59,788 nt of DNA, taken from Candidatus Gagatemarchaeum stordalenia. Lineage in GTDB: Archaea; Thermoproteota; Nitrososphaeria; Nitrososphaerales; Gagatemarchaeaceae. Below are positions 34,037-43,147 of this stretch, one piece after another. The translations under genes were made by a program, and so were the position numbers. Location: positions 1-59,788 of the forward strand of contig PLUF01000032.1 in assembly GCA_003164815.1 (NCBI GenBank), read 5' to 3'. The notes beneath the pieces are model-generated. The model ran no database searches. It was not told where the DNA came from and worked only from the letters and a program-made list of their open reading frames with translations. Every line of letters begins with the position of its first letter. The first letter of the stretch is position 1.

Positions 34037-34798
34037 CTATCGCAGGAGACTGCTCGACCCATGATTCGAAGGTCTGCTTTGGAGCTGCGTCACGTAATCC
34101 TCCAGAACTAACATCTCGACGGACCTAATGGATCGGAAGCTCTCCGGAGATGACCGAATCTTGCTCTGGACGCCCTCGAAACTAATCTTGAGGTCTCTGC
34201 ACTTCAGCTCGGCTATCGCCAGGAGCGTCACCAAGTTCGGCACAGGAAACTCGATCGCGTAGAGCCGGTCCCTAAGCGCCTTGTCAAGGAAAGTAATCAG
34301 GTTGGTCGTCAGTATCAGGGCGCACCTGGAGCTGTCCAGATCATCGATTTGATGAAACAGCACGTTGTTCTGGCTTACGTTCCAACCCTCACTTGACTCC
34401 TTGGTCCTATCGAGGAAGAGAGCCTCGACGTCGTCAAACAGCAGCAGGGCTTTGTTGTGGGATGCCTCCTCAAAGAGCTTGGAGACCAGCTGCTCGGATT
34501 CGCCATAGTGCTTCCTTGCTATCGTAGTAGAGTCAACGAACAGAAGGGGTACTGAGAGTTCATGCGCCAGCAGCTTTGCCATGTAGGTCTTCCCGACCCC
34601 AGTCTCCCCGTAGAAGATGAAGCCCTTGATCCCCTTCAGGTCGGGGTTCGCAAACTGTAGGTTGATGATTTGATAGACCTTCTGAAAGATGGTGCGGAAC
34701 TCTTCGCCCCTGCTCTGGCTGAACCGCAGGTCTGGACCACTGCTTCTGACGCGATCAAGCACTTGTCGCTCGCCTCGAGAACCCTGAAAGGGATGCAC
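34037..34798 (-). CDS. Single-domain AAA+ ATPase
   Basis: A 253-residue AAA+ protein with Walker A YGETGVGKT (about 63-71), Walker B LLLFDDVEALF (about 118-128), a sensor-1 region LILTTNLITF, and the arginine-finger segment DKALRDRLYAIEF. It resembles the ATPase module of FtsH/Cdc48-type proteins but has no protease, N-domain or second ring, so it probably acts with a partner. It sits next to a KaiC-like gene on the same strand. No TATA box is evident directly upstream; the region before it is gene-free. Confidence 0.8.
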   Translation of the reverse strand: MHPFQGSRGERQVLDRVRSSGPDLRFSQSRGEEFRTIFQKVYQIINLQFANPDLKGIKGFIFYGETGVGKTYMAKLLAHELSVPLLFVDSTTIARKHYGESEQLVSKLFEEASHNKALLLFDDVEALFLDRTKESSEGWNVSQNNVLFHQIDDLDSSRCALILTTNLITFLDKALRDRLYAIEFPVPNLVTLLAIAELKCRDLKISFEGVQSKIRSSPESFRSIRSVEMLVLEDYVTQLQSRPSNHGSSSLLR

Positions 34799-35107
34799 GT
34801 CCTCGGTCTTCCTCGCTGAGGTCTACTGAGCTCGGCACTCTCCGTTCGAGAGGCTCCCGTCCCAGAGACATCCGAAAGTAGACATTGTTCAGCAAAAGCC
34901 GGCCCGCGTGACAGGCGCCCGTCGCCTGGACGCGCCCCGCTCCCCCCTCATGGGGAATCTCCGCACGAGGCTCTTCGACCCGTCCCGGCGGACAGTGCGC
35001 CGGTAACTTCCAGCGTGGCACAAGGACCGACATGGACTTGACATGCATCTGGAGAGCGAATGCGGTTTCCATACCGCCGCTGATGGGCATCGAGGCTCGG
35101 AGAACAT
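34799..35107. other. Gene-free stretch between AAA+ and KaiC-like genes
   Basis: About 310 nt with no convincing frame. Minus-strand frames (34755-35135 and 34889-35107) have no domain pattern. No strong hairpin, repeat or tRNA-like structure was seen. Confidence 0.35.
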
Positions 35108-36550
35108 TCAAACTAGGGGCACCAGTCTTGGCCACGGATAACCACGGATCGGGTCCGTCTGAACCGCGAACATCCCCGTCCAGGGCTTGAGCCCGTAGAA
35201 CAACAGGATGCCCTGCCTCTTGACCATCTTCAGGTGCACGTCGGCGACCGAGCCCAGCATCTCGTAGAGAGAGGGCGCCGGGATGCCCGGCCTGAGTATC
35301 ATGATGTCAAGGTTCCCATGGGTCCGGCTCGCGGTTATGGTCGCATTGAGTATCCTTACGATGTTCTCAGGACCGAAAGTCGAGTATAGTGTGTCAACGC
35401 CCTCCATGTAGAGCGAGGTCTGTTGAAAGGTCTCCGTGAGCCTCTTGATCATCCCCGTGAAGCCCTCGAGACTTCCCTCGACGTCTTCACCGTCGAAAGT
35501 CAGGACCTGGGAACGCTTGGCCAAGGCGGTAAGGTGTTCCTTAGGTATGCAGAGCGTCAGCAGCTTGTCAAGCTGATCAGTGGTAAGGTCGCCCTGACGC
35601 ATCAGCGATCCGGGCAGAGTCATGCCGACTCCGACCGAAGGGACGTCTATGACCGCTTTTCCGTGCCTCAGGAAGTTTCCTATGCACGGGAGCGTGAACA
35701 TAGAGTACTCCATCGCGGAGACGTTCTGGTCGACCTCTACGAGGACTATGTCCCCCTTTGAATAGCCCCCCGACAGAATCTTGTCCAGTTCAGCCAAGCC
35801 GGTCGAATACCGGTTTGGTGAGTCCGCTATGCCTTCAATCGGTGTGGGAACCCTAGACAGGTCTGACCGGATGGTCTCGAACACCTCGAACCCCCTCTCG
35901 AGCGTGAAGACGCACTTCGTCTTCTCCAACCTGGAGCCTCTCATCTTCAGGATATCGATGGTCCTTAGCGGCCTACCGTCCACCTCCTGAACACTAAGTA
36001 GTATCACTCCGTCCGCCACGAACTCTTCAGCCCTGCTGCCGGTGTTCAGGTCGTCGGGCGGACCCTCGCATATCACGATTGTGGTGCAACCAGCTTCCCT
36101 GATCGGGGCGCCGAGTATCGCGTGCAGGACCGTTCTGCTCTCCCCCGCCTCGAAGAGCTGAGCCATCGCGGAGTAACTGTCTATCACGAGTCGCTTGGCC
36201 CCGGTGCTCTTGACCTCGTCCAAGATGGACCTCAGGATGGCCTCCAAGCCCACGTCTGTCATCACGACGAATTCCAGAAACTTGATCTTCTCGCTCTGGA
36301 GGGAGCTCCCGAATTCGGGGCCGAACTGTTTTGTCATGTTCTCTCGCAGGGTCTCCTTGTTTTCGCCGAAGGATACGTAGATTCCAGGCTCGTCAAAGTC
36401 GGTGACGCCCGTGGAGAGGAACTTGGTCGCAAGGACCGTCTTCCCAGTGCCAGGGCTGCCGGCCAACATGATAAGGCTGCCCTTTTGAAATCCGCCGCCG
36501 ATTAGATTGTCAAGCCCGGGTATCCCGGTCGGCGTCACGCTTCCAGGCAT
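35108..36550 (-). CDS. KaiC-like ATPase with one intact and one degenerate RecA domain (copy 2)
   Basis: A 480-residue paralogue of the protein at 27471. Domain 1 has GSPGTGKT (31-38) and RLVIDSYSAMA with D124, matching copy 1 (RLVIDSYSVMA). Domain 2 starts TGLAELDKILSGGYSKGDI but has EVDQNVSAME in place of a P-loop, as in copy 1. Both end in an aromatic-rich segment before a PWP or YPVMN tail. A TATA-like GATATATC lies about 25-30 nt before the ATG. Two paralogues with the same loss in domain 2 suggest an old, retained architecture, perhaps for hetero-oligomers. Confidence 0.85.
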   Translation of the reverse strand: MPGSVTPTGIPGLDNLIGGGFQKGSLIMLAGSPGTGKTVLATKFLSTGVTDFDEPGIYVSFGENKETLRENMTKQFGPEFGSSLQSEKIKFLEFVVMTDVGLEAILRSILDEVKSTGAKRLVIDSYSAMAQLFEAGESRTVLHAILGAPIREAGCTTIVICEGPPDDLNTGSRAEEFVADGVILLSVQEVDGRPLRTIDILKMRGSRLEKTKCVFTLERGFEVFETIRSDLSRVPTPIEGIADSPNRYSTGLAELDKILSGGYSKGDIVLVEVDQNVSAMEYSMFTLPCIGNFLRHGKAVIDVPSVGVGMTLPGSLMRQGDLTTDQLDKLLTLCIPKEHLTALAKRSQVLTFDGEDVEGSLEGFTGMIKRLTETFQQTSLYMEGVDTLYSTFGPENIVRILNATITASRTHGNLDIMILRPGIPAPSLYEMLGSVADVHLKMVKRQGILLFYGLKPWTGMFAVQTDPIRGYPWPRLVPLV

Positions 36551-36706
36551 GGGAATGCAAGCTTGAGCGCAGATATATCACGAAGCGAAGTATCTTGCGT
36601 CATATTTCACTAGGCCTCAGTTAGATAGCAATCCTACATGCCAAAGATGGGTACGCCATGTAGCTTTGCTTCACGACTAGCAGCAGGAGTAGAAGGTCTC
36701 CATGAC

Positions 36707-38170
36707 ATGACCAGCAGGGTGAGAGTCAGGTCCAGGAGTAGGATAAGGAAGAAGGTAGCGATTGCGCTTCTCGTTGGGTCTCTGATAACCATCTCGTCCC
36801 TTGCCGCCATCATCGTCCCTCTGTACTCCTATCCCGGAGTGGATTGGAACGCAATCATCGCGGCGAAGCAGGCCAACCCCGGAGTCTCGATGGTCGTAAT
36901 CATCAACCCCGACAACGGTCCCGGACTATCTCAGGATCCGAACTACGTTACGGGCGTGAACAACCTGCGAGCAGCGGGCGTCATAGTGCTCGGTTATGAC
37001 CACACAAGCTATGCTGCGAGGCCGCTATCTGTGGTAATCGCAGACGTCAACAGCTACAAGGCATGGTATAACCTCAGCGGCATATTTTTCGACGAGATGT
37101 CCAACGTTCCCGGAAACGAGAACTACTACTCCACTCTCAACCAGTACGCCAAGTCGGTGGGACTCCCCTTCACCGTCGGGAACCCTGGAGGTACCGTGCC
37201 CGCGAGCTTCCAAGGGACGATGGACGTCATCGTCACCTATGAGAACCAGGGAGTGCCCGGCACTGCGTCTCTCGCATCGATTACAGGCGGCCTGCCCAAG
37301 AACACCTTTGCGGTCATAGCATACGGGGTAGACTCGTTCAACGCCTCTGCAGTTAGCAACATCTTCGACTATGCAAACTACGTCTACGTGACCAACGACA
37401 CGCTGCCCAATCCCTACGGCGCCGTCACTGGAGACTTCTCGAAGCTGGTGTCTCTCGTAGCGGGTCTCGGAAAGCCCCAGATGACTTCAACCCTAAACGT
37501 GTTATCCGTCGATTCCGCAGGAACCCCGATCGTCGGTCTGCAGACAACCATCGCCTCGACCACCGGCAGCACCCTAGATGCAGGGTACACACCTTTGACG
37601 TACTCTGCTCCTTCGGGTTCGGAGCTTTTGGTCTCAGTGGCCAACTACGGCAGTTTTGTCTTTAGTCATTGGAGTGACGGAGGAACGAATCCACTGAGGG
37701 CCCTTGAGGTGACAACTAGTACCACCCTGACTGCGTACTACAGCAGCCCGGCTAACTCGACCCGTACTCCGACTGCAACAAGCACGTCGGCTGGGACTAG
37801 CCAATCGGCGTCAACTGACAGCACAAGCAACGGCGTCACGTCGGCCGCCTCGGGGTCGGCGCAGTCGGCCTCGACAACTGCCGTCACCAAGGTCACGACC
37901 TCGTCTGCCTCCTCAGGTCTCGCATCTACACCTTCAATCTCATCTTCGAGCTCACCCTCTACGTCATCGTCTACCTCCTCCATCCCGACAGCCCCGGGCG
38001 CCTCGACAACGACCCAAGCTAGCTCGACTTCGAGCAAGGCACCCGCTGTGTCTTCATCTAAAGCCGCTTTGCCGTACATCGCCCTCGGAGGCGGAGCGGT
38101 CATCTTGCTGGGTCTCTTCGCCTACCGAAGGCGAAAGGGGACGGCCCTGACGGCGCGCTACATACGCTAG
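36707..38170 (+). CDS. Spherulin-4-like surface protein with Ser/Thr stalk
   Basis: A 487-residue protein from the chosen ATG (frame open to 36638, adding 23 residues that do not fit a signal sequence). A basic n-region RVRVRSRSRIRKK and a membrane helix come first. The next 220 residues resemble the spherulation-specific family 4 fold, a TIM-barrel type related to glycoside hydrolases: SMVVIINPDNGPG, VIVLGYDHTSY, SGIFFDEMSN with acidic pair, FTVGNPGGT and DVIVTYEN. A beta domain with FSHWSDGG precedes a stalk of about 110 residues, nearly all Ser/Thr/Ala, and a final membrane helix with RRRKG. It is likely anchored to the surface and acts on polysaccharide. Confidence 0.75.
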   Translation: MTSRVRVRSRSRIRKKVAIALLVGSLITISSLAAIIVPLYSYPGVDWNAIIAAKQANPGVSMVVIINPDNGPGLSQDPNYVTGVNNLRAAGVIVLGYDHTSYAARPLSVVIADVNSYKAWYNLSGIFFDEMSNVPGNENYYSTLNQYAKSVGLPFTVGNPGGTVPASFQGTMDVIVTYENQGVPGTASLASITGGLPKNTFAVIAYGVDSFNASAVSNIFDYANYVYVTNDTLPNPYGAVTGDFSKLVSLVAGLGKPQMTSTLNVLSVDSAGTPIVGLQTTIASTTGSTLDAGYTPLTYSAPSGSELLVSVANYGSFVFSHWSDGGTNPLRALEVTTSTTLTAYYSSPANSTRTPTATSTSAGTSQSASTDSTSNGVTSAASGSAQSASTTAVTKVTTSSASSGLASTPSISSSSSPSTSSSTSSIPTAPGASTTTQASSTSSKAPAVSSSKAALPYIALGGGAVILLGLFAYRRRKGTALTARYIR

Positions 38171-38317
38171 CCCCGCGTCCAACTCGCCATTGAACTCGAG
38201 GAAGAGCCCCTCGACCATGCACCGCCGAGCGGACAGAACCCGTAGACCATACATTTATTTACGTAATTTGGGCATAGACAATCACCGACGGAAACCAAGG
38301 TAGGATGTGAAAAACGG

Positions 38318-38665
38318 ATGAGTTTCGGACAACGTGGCGGGTATAACCGCGGTGGATTCGGCGGAGGTTCGGGTGGATCCTCAGCAGGAGGTTTCAGATC
38401 CTTCAAGCCCAAGCCAGTCGAGGTTGGAAAGGAGTACGACGTTACCATTTCCGACGTCAGCAGGCGCGGCGACGGCATCGCGAAGATCGACGGTTTCGTC
38501 ATCTTCGTGGCCGGTGCAAAGCAGGGCCAGCAGTGCAGGATCAAGGTCACCCAGGTCTCGAACAGGTACGCGAGCGGACAGCTCGTGGAGGGTTCGATGA
38601 CGACCGCAGCCCCAGAGGATGCGTCCTCTGAGGCGGAAGAGTCTACTGAAGAGTCGACAGAGTAG
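38318..38665 (+). CDS. TRAM domain protein
   Basis: A 115-residue protein. A Gly/Arg/Ser-rich N-terminus (residues 1-33) leads to a TRAM domain at about 34-92 (VEVGKEYDVTISDVSRRGDG, KIDGFVIFVAGAKQGQ, VKVTQV-like end), then an acidic tail. Small archaeal TRAM proteins act as RNA chaperones, comparable to bacterial cold-shock proteins. A TATA-like CATTTATTTA lies about 60 nt before the ATG, giving a leader of about 35 nt with GGATGTGA near the start. A hairpin and T-run follow the gene. Confidence 0.85.
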   Translation: MSFGQRGGYNRGGFGGGSGGSSAGGFRSFKPKPVEVGKEYDVTISDVSRRGDGIAKIDGFVIFVAGAKQGQQCRIKVTQVSNRYASGQLVEGSMTTAAPEDASSEAEESTEESTE

Positions 38666-38731
38666 TAGACGCGAGTCTACTTCTCCAACAGAGAAGGGTT
38701 GTCCCGCCAAAGGGCAACCTCTCCCCTTTTT
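38665..38731 (+). terminator. Hairpin cluster and T-run after the TRAM gene
   Basis: Three hairpins follow the stop: GTAGAC/GTCTAC (38665-38680), CTTCTC/GAGAAG (38680-38696) and GGTTGTCCC/GGGCAACC (about 38697-38718), then CTCCCCTTTTT. The T-run (38727-38731) suits termination before the RNase H gene. Confidence 0.55.
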
Positions 38732-38761
38732 GAATCACGGTTTTCGAGGGATGATCTTACG

Positions 38762-39205
38762 ATGATAGAGATATTCACTGACGGGCTGGCCGAACCTAGT
38801 AACCCGGGAATAGGCACCTACGGGTTCGTGGTCTGCCGTGATGGCAACCAGCTGAAGCGGGGTCACGGCTTCGACGGCGACCCGGTCAGCAACAACCACG
38901 CCGAGTATGCGGGGCTCATAGCGGCGCTGAGGGCCGTCGAGGGGCTCGCTGACGAGGAGATCGTGGTCAAGTCGGACTCCAAGATGCTGGTCAACCAGAT
39001 GGCAGGGGCGTGGAAGGTGAGCAAGAAGGCGCTCAACAACGGTGCCGAGGGAACCTACGTGGACAAGTACCTCGAGGCCAAAGAGGCGGCGAGGAGGTTC
39101 CCGAGGCTGACTTTCGAATGGATCCCTCGAGAGTTGAACGCCGAGGCCGACGAGCTCTCCCGCGTAGCTTATCGGGAGCAGCTGCGGAAGAGGCGCGGAA
39201 GATGA
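38762..39205 (+). CDS. rnhA: Ribonuclease HI
   Basis: A 147-residue RNase H-fold enzyme that cuts RNA in RNA-DNA hybrids. The four acidic residues are D7 (FTDGLA), E48 (NNHAEYAG), D72 (KSDSKML) and D130 (NAEADELS). The start at the ATG giving MIEIFTDG fits the family; the longer frame to 38699 adds residues encoded by the terminator of the previous gene. Its stop overlaps the start of the ABC ATPase by 4 nt (ATGA), so the three genes to 40863 form an operon. Confidence 0.9.
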   Translation: MIEIFTDGLAEPSNPGIGTYGFVVCRDGNQLKRGHGFDGDPVSNNHAEYAGLIAALRAVEGLADEEIVVKSDSKMLVNQMAGAWKVSKKALNNGAEGTYVDKYLEAKEAARRFPRLTFEWIPRELNAEADELSRVAYREQLRKRRGR

Positions 39206-40122
39206 GTTCCGCCGGCGAGCTGGTCTGCGACGACCTCACAAAGTCCTACGGGACGAAGAAACTCGCGCTAGATTCCGTGTCATTCACCGTCCCGACCAAG
39301 GGTATCTTCACGCTCATCGGGAGGAACGGGGCCGGAAAGTCCACACTTACCCGCATCCTCGCGACGCTGCTCGAACCGACCTCCGGGAGCGCCCGCATAG
39401 ACGGGCTAGACGTCATGACCGACGCGAGGAGGCTGAGGCAGAAGATAGCCGTCGTCCCGCAGGAGGGGCGGGCGGTGGCCTGGATTTCCCCGGTGCAGAC
39501 GGTCTCGACCTACCTGCTCTGGCGGGGGTACGGGTACGGGGAGTCTCGGAGGAAGGCCCTCGAGGCCCTGTCGAGCGTCGGGCTGGAGAACCAGGCGAAC
39601 AGGCTGAACCGGACTCTGTCGGGCGGGATGAAGAGGAAGGTCCTCGTCGCCATGGTCCTGGCCTCCGAGGCGGACGTGATCTTCCTCGACGAGCCCTCGA
39701 CGGGTCTCGACCCCATCTCGAGGCGCGAGCTCTGGGACCTGTTGGTCGCGCTCGGTAAGGAGAGGTTCGTCTTCCTCACGACCCACTACCTCGAGGAGGC
39801 CGAGCAGCTCTCGGACAGGATAGGAATACTCGAGGACGGGAGGCTCCTCTCGATCGGGACCCTGAACGAGCTCAGGGGGGAGATGAATTACGGGTTCAGC
39901 CTGGTCCTTCCGAGGGAGAACGCCGCGCTGGCGCAGTTCGTGGGAGAGAAGTACACGCGGAGGGACGGGATGATACAGATCTTCACCACAGAGGACCAGG
40001 CGCTGGCCCTGGCGAAGAGGCTCGCGGATGAGAGGGTACGGTTCTCGCTGAACCCGGTGACGCTCGACGACGTATTCAACTTCGTGATCGCCAGGGAGAA
40101 GGTCGAAGGAGGGGCGAGATAG
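39202..40122 (+). CDS. ABC transporter ATP-binding protein
   Basis: A 306-residue ATPase of the ABC-2 (DrrA/CcmA-like) exporter class. Motifs are Walker A GRNGAGKST, the Q-loop in VVPQEG, the signature LSGGMKRK, Walker B VIFLDEPSTGLDP and the H-loop TTHYLEEAEQL. The C-terminal extension ends in LNPVTLDDVFNFVIAREK, as in many drug/lipid exporters. The ATG overlaps the RNase H stop. The permease gene follows without a gap. Substrate is unknown. Confidence 0.9.
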   Translation: MSSAGELVCDDLTKSYGTKKLALDSVSFTVPTKGIFTLIGRNGAGKSTLTRILATLLEPTSGSARIDGLDVMTDARRLRQKIAVVPQEGRAVAWISPVQTVSTYLLWRGYGYGESRRKALEALSSVGLENQANRLNRTLSGGMKRKVLVAMVLASEADVIFLDEPSTGLDPISRRELWDLLVALGKERFVFLTTHYLEEAEQLSDRIGILEDGRLLSIGTLNELRGEMNYGFSLVLPRENAALAQFVGEKYTRRDGMIQIFTTEDQALALAKRLADERVRFSLNPVTLDDVFNFVIAREKVEGGAR

Positions 40123-40863
40123 GTGCGAGGCGCGCTCAGCCAGTTCCTGGCCTCGATCCTGATCAACTCGATCTATGCGATGAAGAACTACCCGGTCATC
40201 CTCATCAACACCGTCCTCTCGCCGCTCTCGTTCCTCATCCTGATCACACTTGCGAGCGGCGGGTCCCTGATCGGGGAGGCCGTGGAGGGGAGCCTGATCA
40301 TGACCATGTTCTCGAGCGGGACGTCGCTCCAGGGCGACCTATCGCACCTGAAGAACGACTACCACCTCCAGGACATGGTCGTCGGTTCGCCGGCGAGGGC
40401 CGGGGCCTACGTCGCGGGGATGACGATCTCCGAGCTGATCTACTCGTCGCCCGCGCTGGTCATCCTCTCCGTCCTGTTCTACTTCTACGTCCACGTGACG
40501 CCGCTTCAATTGGCCACCATAGTCGCGGTCATGCTGCTGATGTTCCTGACCTCGGTCTCGATCGGGTTCCTGCTGGCGACCGTCTCTTCTGACATAGTGG
40601 AGAGCTTCGCCTACACGCGGCTCCTCTCGACCCTCTTCTCGACGATCCCGCCGGTGTACTACCCCATAACGTACATCCCGCTGCCGTGGAGGTACCTCGC
40701 CTACCTCTCGCCCACGACCTATGCCTCGGAGATCGCCCAGAACGCCGCAGGGTTGGTCCGGCAGACCTCGACAAACATCGACGTGGCCTGGCTGGTCCTC
40801 CTCGCGGTCACGGCGGTCTTCTTCTACATATCACTGACGAAGGCCAGGTGGAGGGAGAAGTGA
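40123..40863 (+). CDS. ABC-2 type transporter permease
   Basis: A 246-residue membrane protein with six helices and the ABC-2 permease pattern: a helical N-terminus LINSIYAMKNYPVILINTVL, then TSLQGDLSHLKNDYHLQDMV before the membrane core, and PPVYYPITYIPLPWRYLAY in the later part. It starts with GTG immediately after the ATPase stop codon and forms an exporter with it. Substrate is unknown. Confidence 0.88.
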   Translation: MRGALSQFLASILINSIYAMKNYPVILINTVLSPLSFLILITLASGGSLIGEAVEGSLIMTMFSSGTSLQGDLSHLKNDYHLQDMVVGSPARAGAYVAGMTISELIYSSPALVILSVLFYFYVHVTPLQLATIVAVMLLMFLTSVSIGFLLATVSSDIVESFAYTRLLSTLFSTIPPVYYPITYIPLPWRYLAYLSPTTYASEIAQNAAGLVRQTSTNIDVAWLVLLAVTAVFFYISLTKARWREK

Positions 40864-40879
40864 ACGCAGACGGTAACGC

Positions 40880-42193
40880 CTAGATCAGCCACTCTTCCCG
40901 CTCGACGTCGCGCGCCTTGAACCCGATCTTCGAGGCCTTGAACCTGGTCCCGTCGTACAGCTCGGCCTCGGCACCCTCTCCGCCCCTGTAGACCGCGTCT
41001 ACCACCCTCCCGAGCGAGTCGCCCTTCATCACGCCACTCCCGCTGTCACCGCCGACGACGACGAGGCCGTTCTCGGCGAAGACGTAGGGCAGATTGTCGA
41101 TCGTGTTGTAGCCGTAGAGTCCGGCCCACATCCGGCTGGGCCGCGCGCCTTCGAACTGCGGCAGGTACTCCCGGAGGACGGGGTAGACGTTGTGCTCGTA
41201 GTAGGAGGGCTCGGGTGAGTATCTGTCGAGGTCTCGGTCGGGGTCGGTGATGAAGGCCCGGTTCACCTCGTCCTCGCAACCAACCCAGAACTCCCTCCCC
41301 TCCTTCACCGCCTTGACCATGAGACCCGCCTTCGGCAGGATGACGAAGGGAAGAACACCCGAGCTGTTGAAGCCCTTCGACCACAGCAGGGCCTCGAGGT
41401 CCGGCTTCCCCTCGATTGAAACGGTGAAGAGCTGGCGCTTCTTCGCCTTGCAGTGGCCGTCTATCCCCACCGGGTCGAGGAGCTCGTTGTTCCAGACTCC
41501 CGCGGCGACCACGACGGTCTCCGCGGAGACCTCGGTTCCGTCGCGCAGAGTCGCGCCGGTAGCAGTCCAGTCCTGCCAGACGAAGGGCTCCCCCTCGATG
41601 CCGGTCGGCTCCCGGGCCGAGATAGTCAGCCTGCTCGCTTCGGAGTTGAACATCACCTCCCCGCCCAGCGCCTTGAACTGGTCGCGGTAGTGACCGGCGA
41701 GGCGGTCGGGGGCCAGGCGGCCGCACTTGGGGCCGAAGATGCCGCCCGCGACCTTTCCGAGGGACATCAGCTTCGCGTCGTCGGTGTCGGGGCTAGGCAC
41801 GAAGCCGGGCATCATCGTCTCGAGCTCGGCCCTGCCGTAGGTCCGCAGCTCCACCCTGTTGTCGGCCATCTTCTTCAGGTGGGGCTCGGCCGCGGAGAGC
41901 TGGGTCTCGGTCATCAGCCAGAGGTAGCCCACGAAGTCGACGCCGATGTCGATGCCGAGCTCCTTCTGGACATGGACGTAGTAGTCTATCGAGGCGTTGA
42001 CAAGGTCCTGGTTGTCCACAGAGCTGAAGGTGTTCCTGAACATCGCGTTGCTCCTCCCTGTGTTCGCCTGGCCCGCGTCGCCGTAGCGGTCGATGAGCAG
42101 GACCCTCTTCTCCGGGCTGTTCTTCTTGATGTGATATGCAGAGGAGACCCCAAGGATGCCGGCACCGATTACAAGGACGTCGAACTTCGTCAC
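40880..42193 (-). CDS. FAD-dependent oxidoreductase (DAO family)
   Basis: A 437-residue flavoprotein of the D-amino acid oxidase/glycine oxidase group. VLVIGAGILGVSSAYH provides the FAD-binding GxGxxG, LLIDRYGDAGQANTGRSNA holds the acidic residue and the substrate-side loop, and VVVGGDSGSGVMKGDSLG the C-terminal FAD contact. It oxidises an amine or amino acid; the substrate cannot be read off. The ATG at 42193 is 34 nt after the DMT transporter gene on the same strand, suggesting that the transporter supplies or removes a related compound. Confidence 0.85.
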   Translation of the reverse strand: MTKFDVLVIGAGILGVSSAYHIKKNSPEKRVLLIDRYGDAGQANTGRSNAMFRNTFSSVDNQDLVNASIDYYVHVQKELGIDIGVDFVGYLWLMTETQLSAAEPHLKKMADNRVELRTYGRAELETMMPGFVPSPDTDDAKLMSLGKVAGGIFGPKCGRLAPDRLAGHYRDQFKALGGEVMFNSEASRLTISAREPTGIEGEPFVWQDWTATGATLRDGTEVSAETVVVAAGVWNNELLDPVGIDGHCKAKKRQLFTVSIEGKPDLEALLWSKGFNSSGVLPFVILPKAGLMVKAVKEGREFWVGCEDEVNRAFITDPDRDLDRYSPEPSYYEHNVYPVLREYLPQFEGARPSRMWAGLYGYNTIDNLPYVFAENGLVVVGGDSGSGVMKGDSLGRVVDAVYRGGEGAEAELYDGTRFKASKIGFKARDVEREEWLI

Positions 42194-42227
42194 GTTCGCT
42201 TCTGCGGCGGCTCCCGCTAAGGCCTAC

Positions 42228-43106
42228 TTATGAACCGCGTTCCGCGACGGGAGAGGGAGCGTCTGGCGCAGGTCGCGGCGACCTCGCGGCGATGATGTTC
42301 GCAGAGTAGATCCCGATGAAGATGAGGGCCACTCCGCCCAGGGTGATGTAGCTCGGGACCGCTCCGGTGGTGGCGACCGAGTAGACCAAGGTGATTATCG
42401 GCGCGAGGAAGATCAGGGTCGTGAGCCTCCCGACCTTCTCCACCTTGATGAGCGCCATCCAGATGTAGAAGTTGAGCGCCCCCGAGATGAGCCCCAGGAA
42501 CGTGACGTCGACCGCGAGGTCCACCGAGGGCCTCAGACTGAAGTCGGCGAACGAGAAGGCCCCGTAGAGGAGGAAGCTTACGAACGACGCCGTCGCCAGG
42601 GTCTGGATGGTGTCCTGGTTCCTCAGCTTCCTCATGAGGACCGAGTAGAGGGCCCAGAAGAAAGCGTCCGCTAGCGTGAGGGCGATTCCGAGATCGGTCG
42701 AGGCCCCGGAGAGGAGGGGGACGTTGAAGAGGACTATCCCCGCGAACCCGACGATAGCGCCGTAGATCTCGACCCGGGTTCCGCGCTCGTTGAGGACCCA
42801 GACCGCGAGCGGTATCACGAAGAGGGGCATCGTGAAGGAGATGATTGCCGACTGCGGCGGGGAGATGTAGTCCAGGCCGAGCAGCCAGCTCGCTCCGCTC
42901 ATCCAGTAGATGACCGAGAAGACGAGCGTCTGTCGGTTCAGTATGAGCTTGAATCCCCTGCTGAGCGTGAAGAACGCCACGCAGGTAAGGAGCGTCGTCA
43001 TAGCCCCGAAGACGAAGGGGGAAGTCCGGCCCAGCGCGTCCTTGGCGAGGAAATACTGGAAGGCCGTGATGAGGATGTATGGGGCGACGAGCTTCGCAGG
43101 CGCCAA
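42228..43106 (-). CDS. EamA/DMT-family transporter (copy 1)
   Basis: A 292-residue protein with ten membrane helices in two EamA repeats. Typical segments are YISPPQSAIISFTMPLFV near the end of repeat 1 and IFLAPIITLVYSV with LGGVALIFIGIYS in repeat 2. Members move amino acids, nucleobases or other metabolites. The start is a TTG. It lies 34 nt upstream of the FAD oxidoreductase on the same strand. Confidence 0.85.
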   Translation of the reverse strand: MAPAKLVAPYILITAFQYFLAKDALGRTSPFVFGAMTTLLTCVAFFTLSRGFKLILNRQTLVFSVIYWMSGASWLLGLDYISPPQSAIISFTMPLFVIPLAVWVLNERGTRVEIYGAIVGFAGIVLFNVPLLSGASTDLGIALTLADAFFWALYSVLMRKLRNQDTIQTLATASFVSFLLYGAFSFADFSLRPSVDLAVDVTFLGLISGALNFYIWMALIKVEKVGRLTTLIFLAPIITLVYSVATTGAVPSYITLGGVALIFIGIYSANIIAARSPRPAPDAPSPVAERGS

Positions 43107-43147
43107 GACCCGTCCGTGCAGTTCTAGCGTAATTGAACGTTGCCAGA

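Noticed and set aside
34755..35135. 126-codon minus-strand frame between AAA+ and KaiC-like genes
   Set aside because: No motif, overlaps both neighbouring genes in other frames.
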